Positions 1 through 11,348 of a stretch of DNA of 64,000 bases are shown in pieces. A program made the translations under genes and the position numbers. Every line of letters starts with the position of its first letter. Within the stretch, counting starts at the first letter, position 1. Origin of the DNA: Rutpela maculata. Taxonomy: Eukaryota; Arthropoda; Insecta; Coleoptera; Cerambycidae. Below the pieces are notes generated by a model. It was given only the letters and a program-made list of their open reading frames with translations, had not been told where the DNA came from and did not search any database. Location: contig OW386290.2 in the NCBI GenBank assembly GCA_936432065.2, positions 138,333,677 to 138,397,676 on the forward strand, written 5' to 3'.

Positions 1-678
1 TGGAGATTTTTGACGGTTCCCACCCTTCGGAAAAAAAAAATCAATATCTTCTATCATGTAGCCGATTAGGAAATTTTCTTTTCAAACTGTTACAAGTATC
101 CTATGACCTAACTAAAAGTTCTCTTATGTTTTCACAATATCATACAGAGTATTTTATTTTCACAGTCGAACATTGTTTTAGTTTAAACGTCAAAAAGTCA
201 TTTTTTTCAAATGGAACCCCCTGTATATTTTTACAGAATCTAATAGAGGATTGAATTCTGCATCGATTGATGTTACCATTCCCTATATCTATCTCTCTTT
301 GTTTTCTTATTATGGACGAATATTTGTTAAACGTACAAACAAAATCAGCACTGTTTGTTAGTAGGCAATACAAGTCATAACTTGGTTTCTTTTTTATCAT
401 AAACGAGAATAATTATGTAGATAATTGATAACCATTTGTTTATTATCAAGATGACAGCTTCAAAAACGAGAGATTAGATTTATAACAAATACTTTGGGAC
501 AAAAATTTACAAAATTAATGAACACTGAATATAAATATTTAATGCAGCAACTGTTCAAAATGCTCTCCACTTGCACTTACAGTAGCTTGGCTAATTCATG
601 GGGATTTGTTAAAATGTAGCCCGTTCTCTGTTCTTTGGATCTTCTTTGGTAGTAGCAGGGGTGGCATAAACAATATTT

Positions 679-885
679 TTAATACCCGAAAGGTCCAAAG
701 TCTAAGGGGATAAAATCAGGGGACCTTGCTGGCCATCTCCAAGGTCCTCGGTAGCCAAACCACCTATCTTTGAACATCGCTACTAATTCGTCATAAACTT
801 CCCGTGGACTGCAACCATTCATTTGAAAATACAAAGAATTATAAATATTTAGGGGCCAATTATCAATAAAAGTTACTGTTCGCAA
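679..885 (-). pseudogene. Mariner/Tc1-like transposase fragment (DDE_3 catalytic region), degenerate
   Basis: A 68-residue reading frame carries, at about residues 47-62, WRWPARSPDFIPLDF. This closely resembles the WPARSPDLTPLDFFLWG block in the catalytic domain of mariner/Tc1-family transposases. Upstream, LYFQMNGCSP aligns with the family's FQQDGAPPH stretch, but the catalytic Asp is Asn here, so the fragment could not be active. The characteristic FLWGYLK is also altered to GPFGY before a stop. Full transposases are about 340 residues; only about 60 remain. It lies in the single-copy loop of FB1 and may be its last coding remnant. Identification rests on motif similarity only. Confidence 0.7.
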
Positions 886-1257
886 AATTTTCGCATATTT
901 ATTGCTATTTAAATTCTCCTCGTAGATATGATTCTATCAAAAATATTGTTTATGCTACCACGGCTACTACCAAAGAAGATCCAAAGAAGAGAATACGGAC
1001 TGCATTTCAGTAAATAAATACCCACGAAATTCGCCGAGCCATTGTATGTGCCGTAAATTTCAGGATATTGGCTTGTTTGGAGCAGAATGGAGAGCATTTT
1101 GAACAGTTGCTGCATTAAATATTTATATTCAGTGTTCATTAATTTTGTAAATTTTTGTGCCAAAGTATTTGTTATAAATCAAATCTCTCGTTTTTGAAGC
1201 TGTCAAAAACAAATGATTATCAATTATCTACATGATTATTCTCGTTTATGATAAAAA

Positions 1258-1943
1258 CCGCTGCCCAAGGAATCACTACTTCTACATCCAGATTTTTTAT
1301 CTAAGTCACTCACAACGAAAAAATGTTGTATGTGGAAATAATTATTTATGGAACTTTAATAATATAATATTTAAAATCCTCTACCCCAAAAACCCATAAA
1401 ACGATACCCCACATCGGTAGCGGGGTGGGGGTGGTGATAGGGGGTGGTAGTGGGAGTGGATGAAGTAAAAAAACATTTTGAGGTTTCTGGTTCTTGTACA
1501 CACCCTAAATCACAATTCTTTTTCATCCCCTTTAATAATGGGGTGGGGGTGGTAATGGGGGTGGCTAATGCCAAAATTTTTTTTGAGACCTCACCTTCTC
1601 TTGTATATACTAAATACCAATTTTATGGGCTCTTACCTACTTGATTTACCTATTTTCCCCAAATTTACCCCAATTTACCCCCCAACCCTTCGATGGAACA
1701 AGATGAAAATATAATTTAGTTCTAGATCTCGTTAGAGTACATATGTGTACCAAATTTCAAGTCAATATCTCAAACGGTTCCACAGTAAACGTGCACACAA
1801 AAAAAGTTAAAGACAGACCGACAGACCGACAGACAGAATTTTTTTTTCGCTCAAATCTCGACGTTTCGTAACTTTCTAAGCCTGTTTAAACAATAAAAAT
1901 TTTAAAAAATTTTTTTATCGTTACTACCACTGGACGTGGAAGT
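1258..1943 (+). mobile_element. Family A copy 1 (Helentron/DINE-1-like non-autonomous element)
   Basis: Member of the dispersed family that also occurs at 19269, 28581, 35584, 41950, 49761, 51769 and 63409. It begins CCGCTGCCC after an A-run and carries ACTTCCACATCC near the 5' end. It has GGGGTGG-rich low-complexity blocks, then a short GACAGACCGACAGAC microsatellite. It ends in an ACTTCCAC-type sequence folding on GTGGAAGT, followed by AA. A 5' motif that repeats the 3' hairpin sequence in inverted orientation, a central microsatellite, and insertion in an A/T run without an obvious target duplication resemble Helentron-associated elements such as DINE-1. No protein is encoded. It sits inside the right arm of FB1, whose left arm keeps the empty site (about 393-398). 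Confidence 0.75.
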
Positions 1944-2419
1944 AAAAAGGAACCGAGTTATGACTTGTATTGCCTACTAACAAATAGTGCTGATTTTGTT
2001 TGTACGTTTAACAAATATTCGTCCATAATAAGAAAACAAAGAGAGATAGGTATAGGGAATGGTAACATCAATCGTTGCAGAATTCAATCCTCTATTAGAT
2101 TCTGTGAAAATATACAGGGGGTTCCATTTGAAAAAAATGACTTTTTGACGTTTGAACTGAAACAATGTTCGACTGTGAAAATAAAATACTCTGTATGATA
2201 TTGTGAAAACATAAGAGAACTTTTAGTTAGGTCATAAGATACTTGTAAGAGTTTGAAAAGAAAATTTTCTAATCGGTTACATGATAGAAGATATTGATTT
2301 TTTTTCGGAAGGGTGGGAACCGTAAAAAATCTCCAAAAATATTAATTATCTCGAAAACCGGAATGTTTAAGAGTATGTTATGGTACATAAACCTAAGCTA
2401 AAATTATATGAGGAATCGA

Positions 2420-2590
2420 AATATGCAATAAAATACAGGGTGTTCCATTTAAAATAACAAAGTTAGGTACTACATCCGGTATAAGCGGAAGTAGCACAAG
2501 CATGAGAATATTTTCGTTGGATCCGCCATATCTAAAAAACCACTCATACCAATTTTCAAATTTCTAAACTCGACAGATTTCAAAAAACGT
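2420..2590 (+). repeat. Fragment of CAGGGTGTTCC-type repeat (family G)
   Basis: Starts with ATACAGGGTGTTCCATTT and continues with AAAGTT...CCGGTATAAGCGG. The same order occurs at 55695-55850. This terminal motif is common in insect non-autonomous elements. No coding content is visible and the far end is not defined. Confidence 0.5.
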
Positions 2591-2611
2591 CTAATACCCG
2601 CTTTCCGTGAA

Positions 2612-2795
2612 TGACCCTGTATAGTAGACAACCCCCAAATCCAAAGCCAAGGCTGCGCAGAAGGGGGTTACACATTTGGAAGTACGCCGGTATTGTCAGT
2701 ACCGGGGCTGGGGCTTGAACCCAGAATGCGATAGACAATCGGTCAGCATATTCGTTACTCAATACGCCTTAACCGATTACCATTTATTACTGACG
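2612..2795 (-). repeat. tRNA-derived SINE, copy 1
   Basis: On the minus strand an A-box-like stretch (TGGTAATCGGTTAAGG, near 2790-2770) is followed by the B box GGGTTCAAGCCCC (2710-2722). The tRNA-like head leads into a unique body with GGTACTGACAAT and TTTGGGGGTTGTCTACTATA. The second copy at 5366-5580 shares the B box and this body, while the heads differ more. SINEs of this kind are transcribed by RNA polymerase III from the internal A and B boxes. The 3' end abuts CAGGGTCATTC at about 2612. The partner LINE is not identified. Confidence 0.75.
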
Positions 2796-2889
2796 GCATA
2801 AATATAAATCAATATATAACAAGGAGTTTCTTACAATATAATAAAATAGTTTTCACAATACTATAAGTATAAATTACAATCTTTTTAAG

Positions 2890-3172
2890 TTGCCGTTTTA
2901 AGAAAATCCTGTCTGGGTAAGGGGCAATTCTGTTACACCTCGTGGTGTAAAAAAATTGCCCCTTATCCAGACAGAATTTTCTTTTCATAGTAAATTTACC
3001 GTCGTTGCTTGTAAAATCACACTCAATTATAACGCAATTTTACCCGTAACATTTCTATTTACTTTATATTTTGGGTGATCCTCCCTGGTAAATGGAATTT
3101 TACACTCTCTTTGCGGGTAAAGTTACATTAAAATTTTACACGCAACGACGGTAAATTTACCTTCATTTTTTA
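2890..3172. repeat. Small palindromic element (two nested hairpins)
   Basis: A hairpin at about 2893-2987 has arms containing CTGTCTGGGTAAGGGGCAAT and its reverse complement around a TCGT loop. Immediately after it, GTAAATTTACCGTCGTTGC (2990-3009) is repeated inverted at about 3146-3165. The arrangement looks like a MITE or two adjoining ones. There is no coding content. Confidence 0.6.
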
Positions 3173-3179
3173 CAGTGTA

Positions 3180-4012
3180 TACTAAGCTTTGGTCTCCATA
3201 TCAGGGAAACTCTCCATCAATATCACCCTGTGTTTCGAATTGCATGAAAGCACATCTTCAGTAACTCTGCAATATGCCCAGAAAATCCCAATCCGCATAA
3301 TCCAGAATATGTTCTATTTAAAACTGTCAGCTTAACATTCACCGATGAATTTAGCAATTTCTATTCATGAAGGAAGTCATAGCTCAGGGCTTCCATAAGA
3401 AATCTGCCAATACTTTCTAACCAAACTTTCGACTTTTTGTCCATTACACCCGTAACAATCAAATGCATTACTCTTAAAGTATGGTCATAATATTTTCTTA
3501 GGTAAATTGAGGTTCTTTAATTTCCAGGATTGGAAATCGAGGAATCAGAAGACTCAGAAATAGAAGACTTGAAGAAACAGAAACACGAGAAGAGGAGCAT
3601 AAACACTCCATATCACGACACAACGCTGCAACATATGTACAAGAAGACTCAGAAGAAGCAGATGTCTAGAACCAACAACACAAAAAACGGAACTTAGAAC
3701 AAATATCTACACCTCCCATCCCATATTCCTTTACCATGCGCCATGTGGCTCTCTCTGCTGGTAACAAGCATGACCCTAATCCAACCCAGCGTGGACGTAG
3801 CAGGCCCAGCTGTATACCTGGGAGTGGCAGCAATGCCTACCGCACACTGGTAAATCAATTAATCAATCAATCAATCAATCAATAGTCATAATTTCTCCTT
3901 TTTAACAAATTTGCTAATATTAATATTCTTTCTTATCTTAGATTTTAAGCATTGAATAATTTGACCATAATGTGAAATGTTTACACATAATCCCTTGGGG
4001 TAAAGCTTTTAC
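3180..4012. other. No gene; ends of an unidentified retroelement with (AATC)n tail
   Basis: A relatively GC-richer stretch at about 3528-3850 can be read as a short Glu/Arg-rich frame (RRLRNRRLEETETREEEHKH) with a stop after about 45 codons. It is followed at 3853-3884 by an AATC microsatellite. A short-repeat tail after a more balanced-composition segment is typical of LINE 3' ends. I do not recognise the element. The rest is AT-rich without signal. Confidence 0.35.
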
Positions 4013-4014
4013 TC

Positions 4015-4668
4015 CAAAAGTTCTGCGACCGCAAAGCAAGATATTTTCCCCCCGTTCTCGAGGGCGGGGAACACGATGGTGACAATATTTTCCAACCTAC
4101 CCCCTAACCACTACCCCTAAACCGAAAAAAACCACCTCTTTTCCCATTTTCCGGTGCTAGGCATTTTTCTATCGGAAAATTTTATCAATAAAATTTGTTC
4201 AGAATTATCCAAAAACCTTAAGCCCAATATTTATCAAAATAAAAAAATTGAAAAATTTACAAAATTGATAAATTTAAAAAATATAAGAAAGACTACTAAT
4301 TACTTGACAACTACCTGACAGCTTGGGTTTAATTTCAAATAAAATTGACATGAATTTTTTAAACAAAAAAACACATTTAAATGATATTTTCGGACTTGAA
4401 CAATATTTTAAACAAAATTTCAATATTTTTAAATTTTGATTAAATTTTGGATTTAGGATTTTTGGACAATAATTCTGAACAACTTTCGTTAAAAAAAATT
4501 TCCGATAAAAAATGCCTAGCACCGAAAAATCGGAAAAAGAGGTGGATTTTCGGTTTAGGGGTAGTGGTTGGAAGATAGGTCAGAAAATATTGTCAACGTC
4601 ATGTTCTCCGCCCTTGAAAACGAAGGGGGCAATATCTTGCGGTGCGGTTTCGCCTTTTTCTGGATTCC
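4015..4668. mobile_element. Foldback element FB2
   Basis: Left arm about 4015-4250 and right arm about 4410-4668 are inverted copies. Paired blocks include AAACCGAAAA...CCACCTCTTTT against AAAGAGGTGG...CGGTTTAGG, and TGCTAGGCATTTTT against AAAAATGCCTAGCA. The loop is AT-rich and non-coding. The overlapping frame at 4274-4522 lies in this loop and has no recognisable domain. Confidence 0.75.
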
Positions 4669-4688
4669 TTTGAAAAATAAGTTAGCCC

Positions 4689-4738
4689 TCTTCTTCTTCT
4701 TCTTCTTCTTCTTCTTCTTCTTCTTCTTCTTCTTCTCC
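4689..4738. repeat. (TTC)n trinucleotide microsatellite
   Basis: An uninterrupted run of about 16 TTC/CTT units just beyond FB2. It produces spurious poly-Phe or poly-Lys frames on both strands. Confidence 0.95.
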
Positions 4739-4739
4739 A

Positions 4740-5360
4740 TACATGCACATAAATACACTACACATATTAGACAACCTTTCAAATCCAAAGAGAAGACTGT
4801 CCGAGGATTATGCAATTGAAAAAAAATGCAGATACACTTCCATTATCCACCAGCATCGCCATTGTTAGAGTTAGCGATCGAACCCACTGCACAACAAGCA
4901 GGATGACCAACAGGTCACGCAACACTGAACTACCGTACGGTTATTGACAACGTATCGACAGACGACTTGTGATCTTTCATTTTATTTTATTTCCCTTTGC
5001 TGTATGGCACGTCTGACAGATTTATGCCGTTTGTCGTGGTTTCCTTGTTAGCAGAACAGTTTCAGAAAAGTGCTCTCTTGTAAGTTAACTATTACTTGTT
5101 ATGGTGAATTTGCCTCAAAATTCAGAAAGAAGCATATATATAATTTTAATTTTTCCGTGCTCTTCAAAATTTGCATTTGAAAACAATACACTAATAAACA
5201 AAATTTACTCTCATTTTCAAGTTATTTTACCTCATTCCATCCTACATAAATTTTGTTATATCAAAAATATTTTTTTTTAATTATACTTTGGTATGAGCTT
5301 AAAACAAATTATATTTATATACAGAGTGGTCAGAAAGCTTCAAAACTTGACTTTTTCTTA
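4740..5360. other. Gene-free AT-rich stretch
   Basis: No reading frame, repeat pair or RNA-like structure that I can support. A short motif ACAGAGTGGTCAGAAAGC near 5322 resembles the terminal sequence of dispersed repeats elsewhere in the window. Confidence 0.5.
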
Positions 5361-5365
5361 TATTA

Positions 5366-5580
5366 GCGAGCCAGGGCGCTGCCAGCTCAATCGGCATGCT
5401 GGTTGGCAAATATTCTAGTCGCACTGTTTATATGGGTGTACTGGGTTCGAGCCCTAACCCCGGTACTGACAATGTCGGTGGGTATGAACGGATCCATGTC
5501 TGCGTTTTTCCAAATCTGTAGCTCCCTTCCGGATAATTTTGTCTTTAGGTTTGGGGGTTGTCTACTATATGTGTGTTATG
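5366..5580 (+). repeat. tRNA-derived SINE, copy 2
   Basis: An A-box-like segment CCAGCTCAATCGGCATGC (5382-5399) and a strong B box GGGTTCGAGCCC (5443-5454) form a tRNA-like head. The body (GGTACTGACAATGTCGG, then TTTGGGGGTTGTCTACTATA) matches the copy at 2612-2795 in opposite orientation. The head folds less well than a true tRNA: there is no paired acceptor stem and no CCA-side pairing. It is therefore a retroposon and not a tRNA gene. Confidence 0.8.
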
Positions 5581-5589
5581 CTATGTTTT

Positions 5590-6974
5590 GTTAATGTGTT
5601 TTCAACGTGTTAAAAACATATATAAATAAGTCATACTGCTGGTCCCTATAGATCCAATATTTTGTATAGAGACAGTTTTGGTAGTTTATCAGAGGTTTTT
5701 ACCGATGTAATTCCACATTGTGGCTGTTATTATCGCCTATTTTGCTTAGGCAAGCACGACACACATCCAACATAAATTAGATACTTAGAATGAACAGCTT
5801 TACTATCCATGAGGCACTGGTTAAGATCCAATATACAACTCACACACTCGTCATAGCATATCATGACGACATTTCTCTTCTACAGTAATGTTACATTTTG
5901 CACAATTAACTGTTCCTTAGTGTAATGAGGTGGAGGGGCCTTTGAGCTCCCTTTGGTTATGCTACTGCTCTTGTCAAACCAATTTGTCGTGTTTGTACAA
6001 TCGGCCGCACCTTAAACTCACCACCCTTTGAGATGCTCCTTTCCTAACACGCTCTACTACAAATAAATTATACATTCCGACATTCCGTATTTTAGGTCAG
6101 AGTGGAGACTGACGTCATACTTTTATTAGAATGTGACCAGTTGTTGGGGTTCTGTATTTCAGAGATTTTTAATAATATTAATTTAATTTACAACTTTCTT
6201 CTCTCCACTATTCACTTATCTGATTTACGGTTTCTGGACACTAATAAATTTTCATAAATGATTAACTTAACATTGTTTGCAGTAAAAACTGGCAATGTAA
6301 ATACATTAAGTAAACAAGACAATTCGAAAAGTTAATGCAACCGGTTACCTGTATATTTCATATAAACATAGGATATAGGTGATCGATGGAGTATCAGTGT
6401 ATATAGGGTGATTCATTTTGATCGTCTATTAGAGGTATATATGTAAGAAAAATAATATTGATCTGAAAATTTGGCTATGGTCCTAACTGGGTAGGATCTA
6501 TTCAACGAAAATATTTTTCCAGTTATACTGAAAGTTGATCCGAAATTTGTTATTTTAAACGGAATGTCCCCATTTTAAGGACATTCTTTATACCTAAAAT
6601 TAATATTTCCTGAGATATTAATTTTTTTCCTAAATTTTGACAGAAAAGTTGTATTATATAAAAATTATTATAATTGATAGCACGTTGATTTTTTTAATGC
6701 GGATAAGACAAGGGCATTGGAGTTATCCATCATGTAAAAAAATTATCGATTAAAAAAAAGTCTTTTAATTTATGACAGTCGACCATATAAAAACAGCAAA
6801 ATATCATTTTTTAACGTGATCTCAATTACTGTTACTGAGACAGTTATAGGAACATTCATAATCCACATTGACAATAATTAATTACAACTAATTACTACAT
6901 AGGAGCAACAGGGGCAGAGAAAATTGCAAAAACTTGCAGTAAAGCAGAAATATTCGCTTTTCTGGCGGCTGTAA
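5590..6974. other. Gene-free stretch with family E fragment
   Basis: At about 5993-6105 the sequence containing CAATCGGCCGCACC and GAGATGCTCCTTTCCTAACA is repeated inverted at about 15345-15434, so both are fragments of one element family. The fragment ends in TTTTAGGTCAGAGTGG, also seen at 15345 (inverted) and 51153. A repeat-like GGGTGATTCATTTTGATCG lies at about 6407. No coding content was found. Confidence 0.45.
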
Positions 6975-8345
6975 TAGTCCAATTAAATAAGTCGGCAAAT
7001 CAAAATTTTGAGGTAAATACTTGAATTTTTGATATAACTTACTTTGATGTATTAGAACACGATTAATGAAAGAAATTTTTTTCTGAACCCCCGGGAAGGG
7101 GTGAAAAAAAATAAAATAAAGTGTTTTTTCAAAATTACTCAAAATGTGTAAAAGCTAGTAAAAAAAGTTTCAAACAAAACTTGTAAAGCATGAAATTTTA
7201 TATAAAAATGATCTCTAGACTTTTTTTGGTATTACTAAAATTAACGGAGTTAGGCTGGTTAGAAATTAAGGGATGGTATGTACAACTTTAAAAAATCATA
7301 GCGTGCTGAAAACTTAATGAATTTAAAAAAAAAATTTTTTCTATTTACTCAGAAAAATATAAACATTCGTTTCAGAGAAATGTATTTTTTTTTAAATTGT
7401 TAATAAAAAAGTTATAAAAATTTTAATTTTTTTATTTTCAATTAAAACCACTTTGAACGGTGAAACGAAATTTTTTTTATACCATTCTGTTCATTATTTA
7501 ATATATTGAACATTTGCTTTTGAAATTTTTTTTTACCCATCATTTTCGAGCAGGTATGAATTTATTTACCTGTTTAATTTTTTTCCAAACGTAAGACACT
7601 GCTCTTGTGACGTCACGATAACTGAAAAGAAATAAAGAATGCGTACGACAAAGATAAAATGGTTTCGTAGCTGCTGCGTTGCCTACAAGACGCGTATACG
7701 TCACATCTATACTGCCGCGTTAAGTCATAAGGAGAATAACCCATCTGTAAATTGTCGGTTGGCGAGGAAAGTAACAAAGGCGTTTGTTTTTTTCCCAACT
7801 AGTAAATATTAATTAAGAAAATCATGTAGCTGCTTTTTATCCACTTATGTTTTTGTACTTTATAATTTTTTAATAATATTTTTAACTGCAGAACTCTTGG
7901 GTGCTCATTAGAATCTCATTTATGACAAATATCTAGATGCTGCTTTTCCCCTTTTGACGGCAATAAGGACATCTGCGAGTGACGTCACAACTAACCTCAA
8001 AAATATGTGTTTCTTAAGATTTAAGAGTATTACGCAACTATTATTAAAATTTCTGCCTGGTTCCCGTATTTTCAACTAAAATCTAGTTCAGTGTAATGTT
8101 TATGAAGTTCTAAATACTTTGTCCCAATAAAATAGGACTCTTTTTGTAGGTTGGAAATCTAACCTGTAATTAGCAGTCTATTTCTATTAATCAACAATAT
8201 CGAAAAATTATTTACGCAAATTTTTAAATATTTGCTTAGAGCCAGTACCGGCTCCAAGCTAAAAATGCGTATGCAAACATTAAAAATGAGAATAAACTTG
8301 AAAAACTTAAAATTTAAGGTTATGTTGGTTACATGATGCAGATGC

Positions 8346-9456
8346 CCGATATCTCAATGCAGCGATTGTGAATGTTTTGGTGAATAAATGCTCCTACAAA
8401 TTGTTAACAAAATTTTTAATTGTGGTCAAGTATAATAAGAGTGTATTGCGAAATCTACATACTTGTACACGCTTCGTTTTATGTACATTTTGGTTATAGG
8501 TATTACACACGTGGAATTTTGTTTACGTGATCTAAATATTTTTAAAATTAATCTTTGAATTGTAGTGAAAGAAATTATTATTACTGTCAACACTTGCTGA
8601 TTTCTACTAAATTTAGAATTATTTGTTTGACATTATTGATATAAATTAAAAATAAAGTACAAAATATAAATTTTTTTTGCGAGAAAATTTTGCAGACGAA
8701 TTATTGGAGTATTGGAAATAATTGTTTGAAACATCGTTTTAAATTAGTCGAAATTCGCGTACTTCAACCAAGGTTGCAAAAAATGGTTTTTTTATGCATT
8801 TTCGATTAAATTAATAAACTAATCCGTAATGTAGAAGTAAAAATTATTTGCAAAAATGAATATTTGCAATAGTGAAAATTATTTTTTTTTCCACATTAAC
8901 AATTGAAATCATTTTTCTTCTTAATTTCAAAAAAATTGGCAATTACAAATATTTACATTACTTATTTTTTTAACTTACAAAATTTCAATTATTTTAATTT
9001 ATTATTTTGTAAGACCATAAGAAATTATTATAAAAATTATTATAATTGTATACATATTTTAAAAATTGTGTACGAAATATATTAATCAACACCTTTTTTT
9101 TGGATCATTAATTTCAATTTTGAATGAAAAAAAAATGACATTAAAAAAAAATGATCGATACATTTCCATTAAAATAGATCATTGATATTATTCTATTCCT
9201 AATCTAAATAAAAATAAACAGTTTAAAAAATAAAATTGGATAAATTAAATAATAGATAATTGAACCATTTTTTGGATGGATGGATAATGACAATTGGAAG
9301 AAAATAATTCATTCTTAAAACAAAATGTATGATCCATTCTATATTAAATTAATCTTATGAAAAGTTAAAATAGGAATTACTAAAAACAAATTTGTTAACA
9401 ATTTTTAGGAGCATTTGTTCACCAAAACATACACCACCGCTGCATTGAGATATATA
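8346..9456. mobile_element. Foldback element inserted in the left arm of FB3
   Basis: It is bounded by CCGATATCTCAATGCAGCG at the left and CGCTGCATTGAGATATATA at the right. The inverted ends are about 75 bp, including TTGGTGAATAAATGCTCCTA and its counterpart. The interior is AT-rich, and the short frame at 8903-9085 has no domain. The right arm of FB3 lacks this segment: its GATGCAGATGC joins directly to AGACCAGTTTAC at about 11950, so this is a later insertion. A target duplication is not clear. Confidence 0.75.
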
Positions 9457-9924
9457 GACTAGTTCACAAGTTCGAAGCCGTGTTAATGCTTAATAAAGCT
9501 CGTGAACATATGAGTGAGGGCTCATTGGATTCGGAATGACACCTAGAAAAATGTGCAAAAGTTTCAAACCCGCATATAAACAATTGCAAAAGTTACAAAC
9601 AAATGAAGATTGAAAAAATAACGAGTTTCGTTTTTTGCAAATAACTCGAAAACTATTAATATTTAAGAAAATTTAAAGGAAGATTTTTAAAGAGGAACGG
9701 ATTTCAAATAAAAAAGTCCGAACTCCCGAAACTCTATGTCTGTTATTAATAATTTCAATTTAATGTTGAAAATGGAGCACTGCGCGGCGAACATATTTTT
9801 TATGTTATTAAATATTAATTTAAAAAATTTAAAAAAATTATGGTATTATTTAGACACTTAAAGGAACAATATCCCGTTGGAAAAAAATTGTTTCACCGAT
9901 TTTTCATAAAATGAGCCTATTGTT

Positions 9925-10440
9925 GTTTTGAGTTTTGCTCGAAAACTATGCATTTTTCCTATAAACACGTCAGTAGAAAAGTTGTTGAGAATTAAATTTC
10001 CAATCGAAATGGCACCTTCAGAAGTCAATTTTTTTTACAAAAACGCCCAGAAAACAAAACAAAAAAAAACGAAAAAATGCAAAATTTTTTATTTTTTTAA
10101 ATTTTAACCTGTAACTTTTTTCGGGTACATTTAGGCATAGACATTGCTGCATAAAAAAGCTGGCGTTTTACCGTTGAAATGATTATTAACGGATAAAACG
10201 TCAGCTTTTTTTATGCAGAATATCTATGCCTCAATGTACCCGAAAAAAAGTTAAGGTTAAAACAAATAAAAAAATGCATTTTTCCGTTTTTTTTTTGTTT
10301 TGTTTTCTGGTATTTTTGTAAAAAAAAATTGACTTCTGAAGGTACCACTTCGATTGGAAATTTAATTCTTTACAACTTTTCTATTGACGTGTTTATAGGA
10401 AAAATGCATAGTTTTCCAGTAAAACTCAAAAATGTGAAAA
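9925..10440. repeat. Palindrome P1 in FB3 loop
   Basis: Arms of about 250 bp meet near 10178. Paired blocks include AAAACTATGCATTTTTCCTA with its inverse near 10398, CTTCAGAAGTCAATTTTTTT with its inverse near 10335, and AAAAGCTGGCGTTTTA against TAAAACGTCAGCTTTTT flanking the centre. The tiny spacer makes it nearly a perfect hairpin. Confidence 0.85.
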
Positions 10441-10589
10441 GTGGACCTTTTTATTTCGATCTCAAAAACGCACCCCTTTAATTGGTAGCACTCAGCGGTT
10501 TTCTCATATTTTGGGGTCAATTGAACATAAGAAACAGTAAAAATCCTTTAACGTTTTAGTTCCTTTCAACCCTCTTTTTTTGGACATAG

Positions 10590-11160
10590 ACAATAGCCTA
10601 AAAATATTGTGATTAAAAATTAAAAAATTTTCTTTAAAATTTTTTTTTAATTGTTTATAATATTTTGTTCCATTGTTTCATTATTTAAACAAATTATTAA
10701 GAAAAAAATTCATTCTTAAACTGTATTATTTACAATTCTCTACAAGAAGGAAAAAAGAAAAAAATGTTAATTTATTTGTTTATTTAATAAACAATTTGTT
10801 ATTAAAAATCGCCGGATGTGTTTATATTCTTTTTAGATAGAAAAAAAAAATAACAAAAACAATCATATACATAAACATGTTAAATTTATTTTTCTTTTTA
10901 CATGTATACGGTTGTTTTTGTTTTTTTCTATTTAAAAACATTCGGCGATTGTTAATAACAAATTGTTTATTAAATAAACAAATAAATTAACAACAAAAAT
11001 TTTTCTGTTTTTCGTCTTGTAGAGAATTGCAAATAATAAATTTTAAGAATACATTTTTTTCTTAATCATTTGTTTAAATAATGAAAAAAAGAAAAACGTT
11101 ATGATAAACAAGTAAAAAAAAAATTTAAGACATTTTTTTAATTTTTAATCACAATACTGT
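10590..11160. repeat. Palindrome P2 in FB3 loop
   Basis: Inverted arms of about 275 bp are centred near 10882. Paired blocks include TTTAATAAACAATTTGTTAT with its inverse near 10952, GAGAATTGTAAATAAT-type sequence on both sides, and CACAATA ends. Very AT-rich and non-coding. Confidence 0.8.
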
Positions 11161-11164
11161 ATTC

Positions 11165-11348
11165 GCCAAAATCAAACAAATTAACCCAGTAGGGATTTAC
11201 CTTCGATACACACAAATTCACCAATATGTGACAGCGATTTATATATCATGACAAATTTTCGCTGTTACTTTACTATATAAACTTTTCTTTATACGTGAAT
11301 TCCTTTGTATCGAAGGTAAATCCCTACTGGGTTCATTTGTTTGATTTT
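11165..11348. repeat. Palindrome P3 in FB3 loop
   Basis: CCCAGTAGGGATTTACCTTC (11187-11206) is repeated inverted at about 11312-11331. The pairing continues outward through AATCAAACAAAT on both sides. A compact hairpin of about 180 bp. Confidence 0.85.

Larger units (their letters stand above)
1..2335. mobile_element. Foldback element FB1 (left edge cut by window start)
   Basis: Bases 1-683 are repeated in reverse complement at about 938-1257 and 1944-2335, so the two arms fold onto each other around a loop at about 684-937. The arm ends correspond (1-21 pairs with 2315-2335), and the left arm probably continues outside the window. The right arm is split at 1258-1943 by family A copy 1. The loop encodes a decayed mariner-like transposase fragment on the minus strand. 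This suggests the foldback derives from, or captured, a mariner-like element. The open reading frames read through the arms (for example 140-400 and 1965-2198) are the same arm read from both sides and are not treated as genes. Confidence 0.85.

Noticed and set aside
1371..1644. Frames inside the GGGGTGG region, also seen at 49858-50146
   Set aside because: They recur only because family A recurs; the Pro/Thr/His or Val/Gly-rich products reflect low-complexity GGTGGG sequence.
4555..4819. Poly-Lys / poly-Phe frames
   Set aside because: Produced by the (TTC)n microsatellite; flanks are foldback arm sequence without a domain.
5366..5454. Candidate tRNA gene
   Set aside because: A and B boxes are present, but there is no acceptor stem pairing, and the sequence continues into a body shared with a second copy, so it is a SINE.
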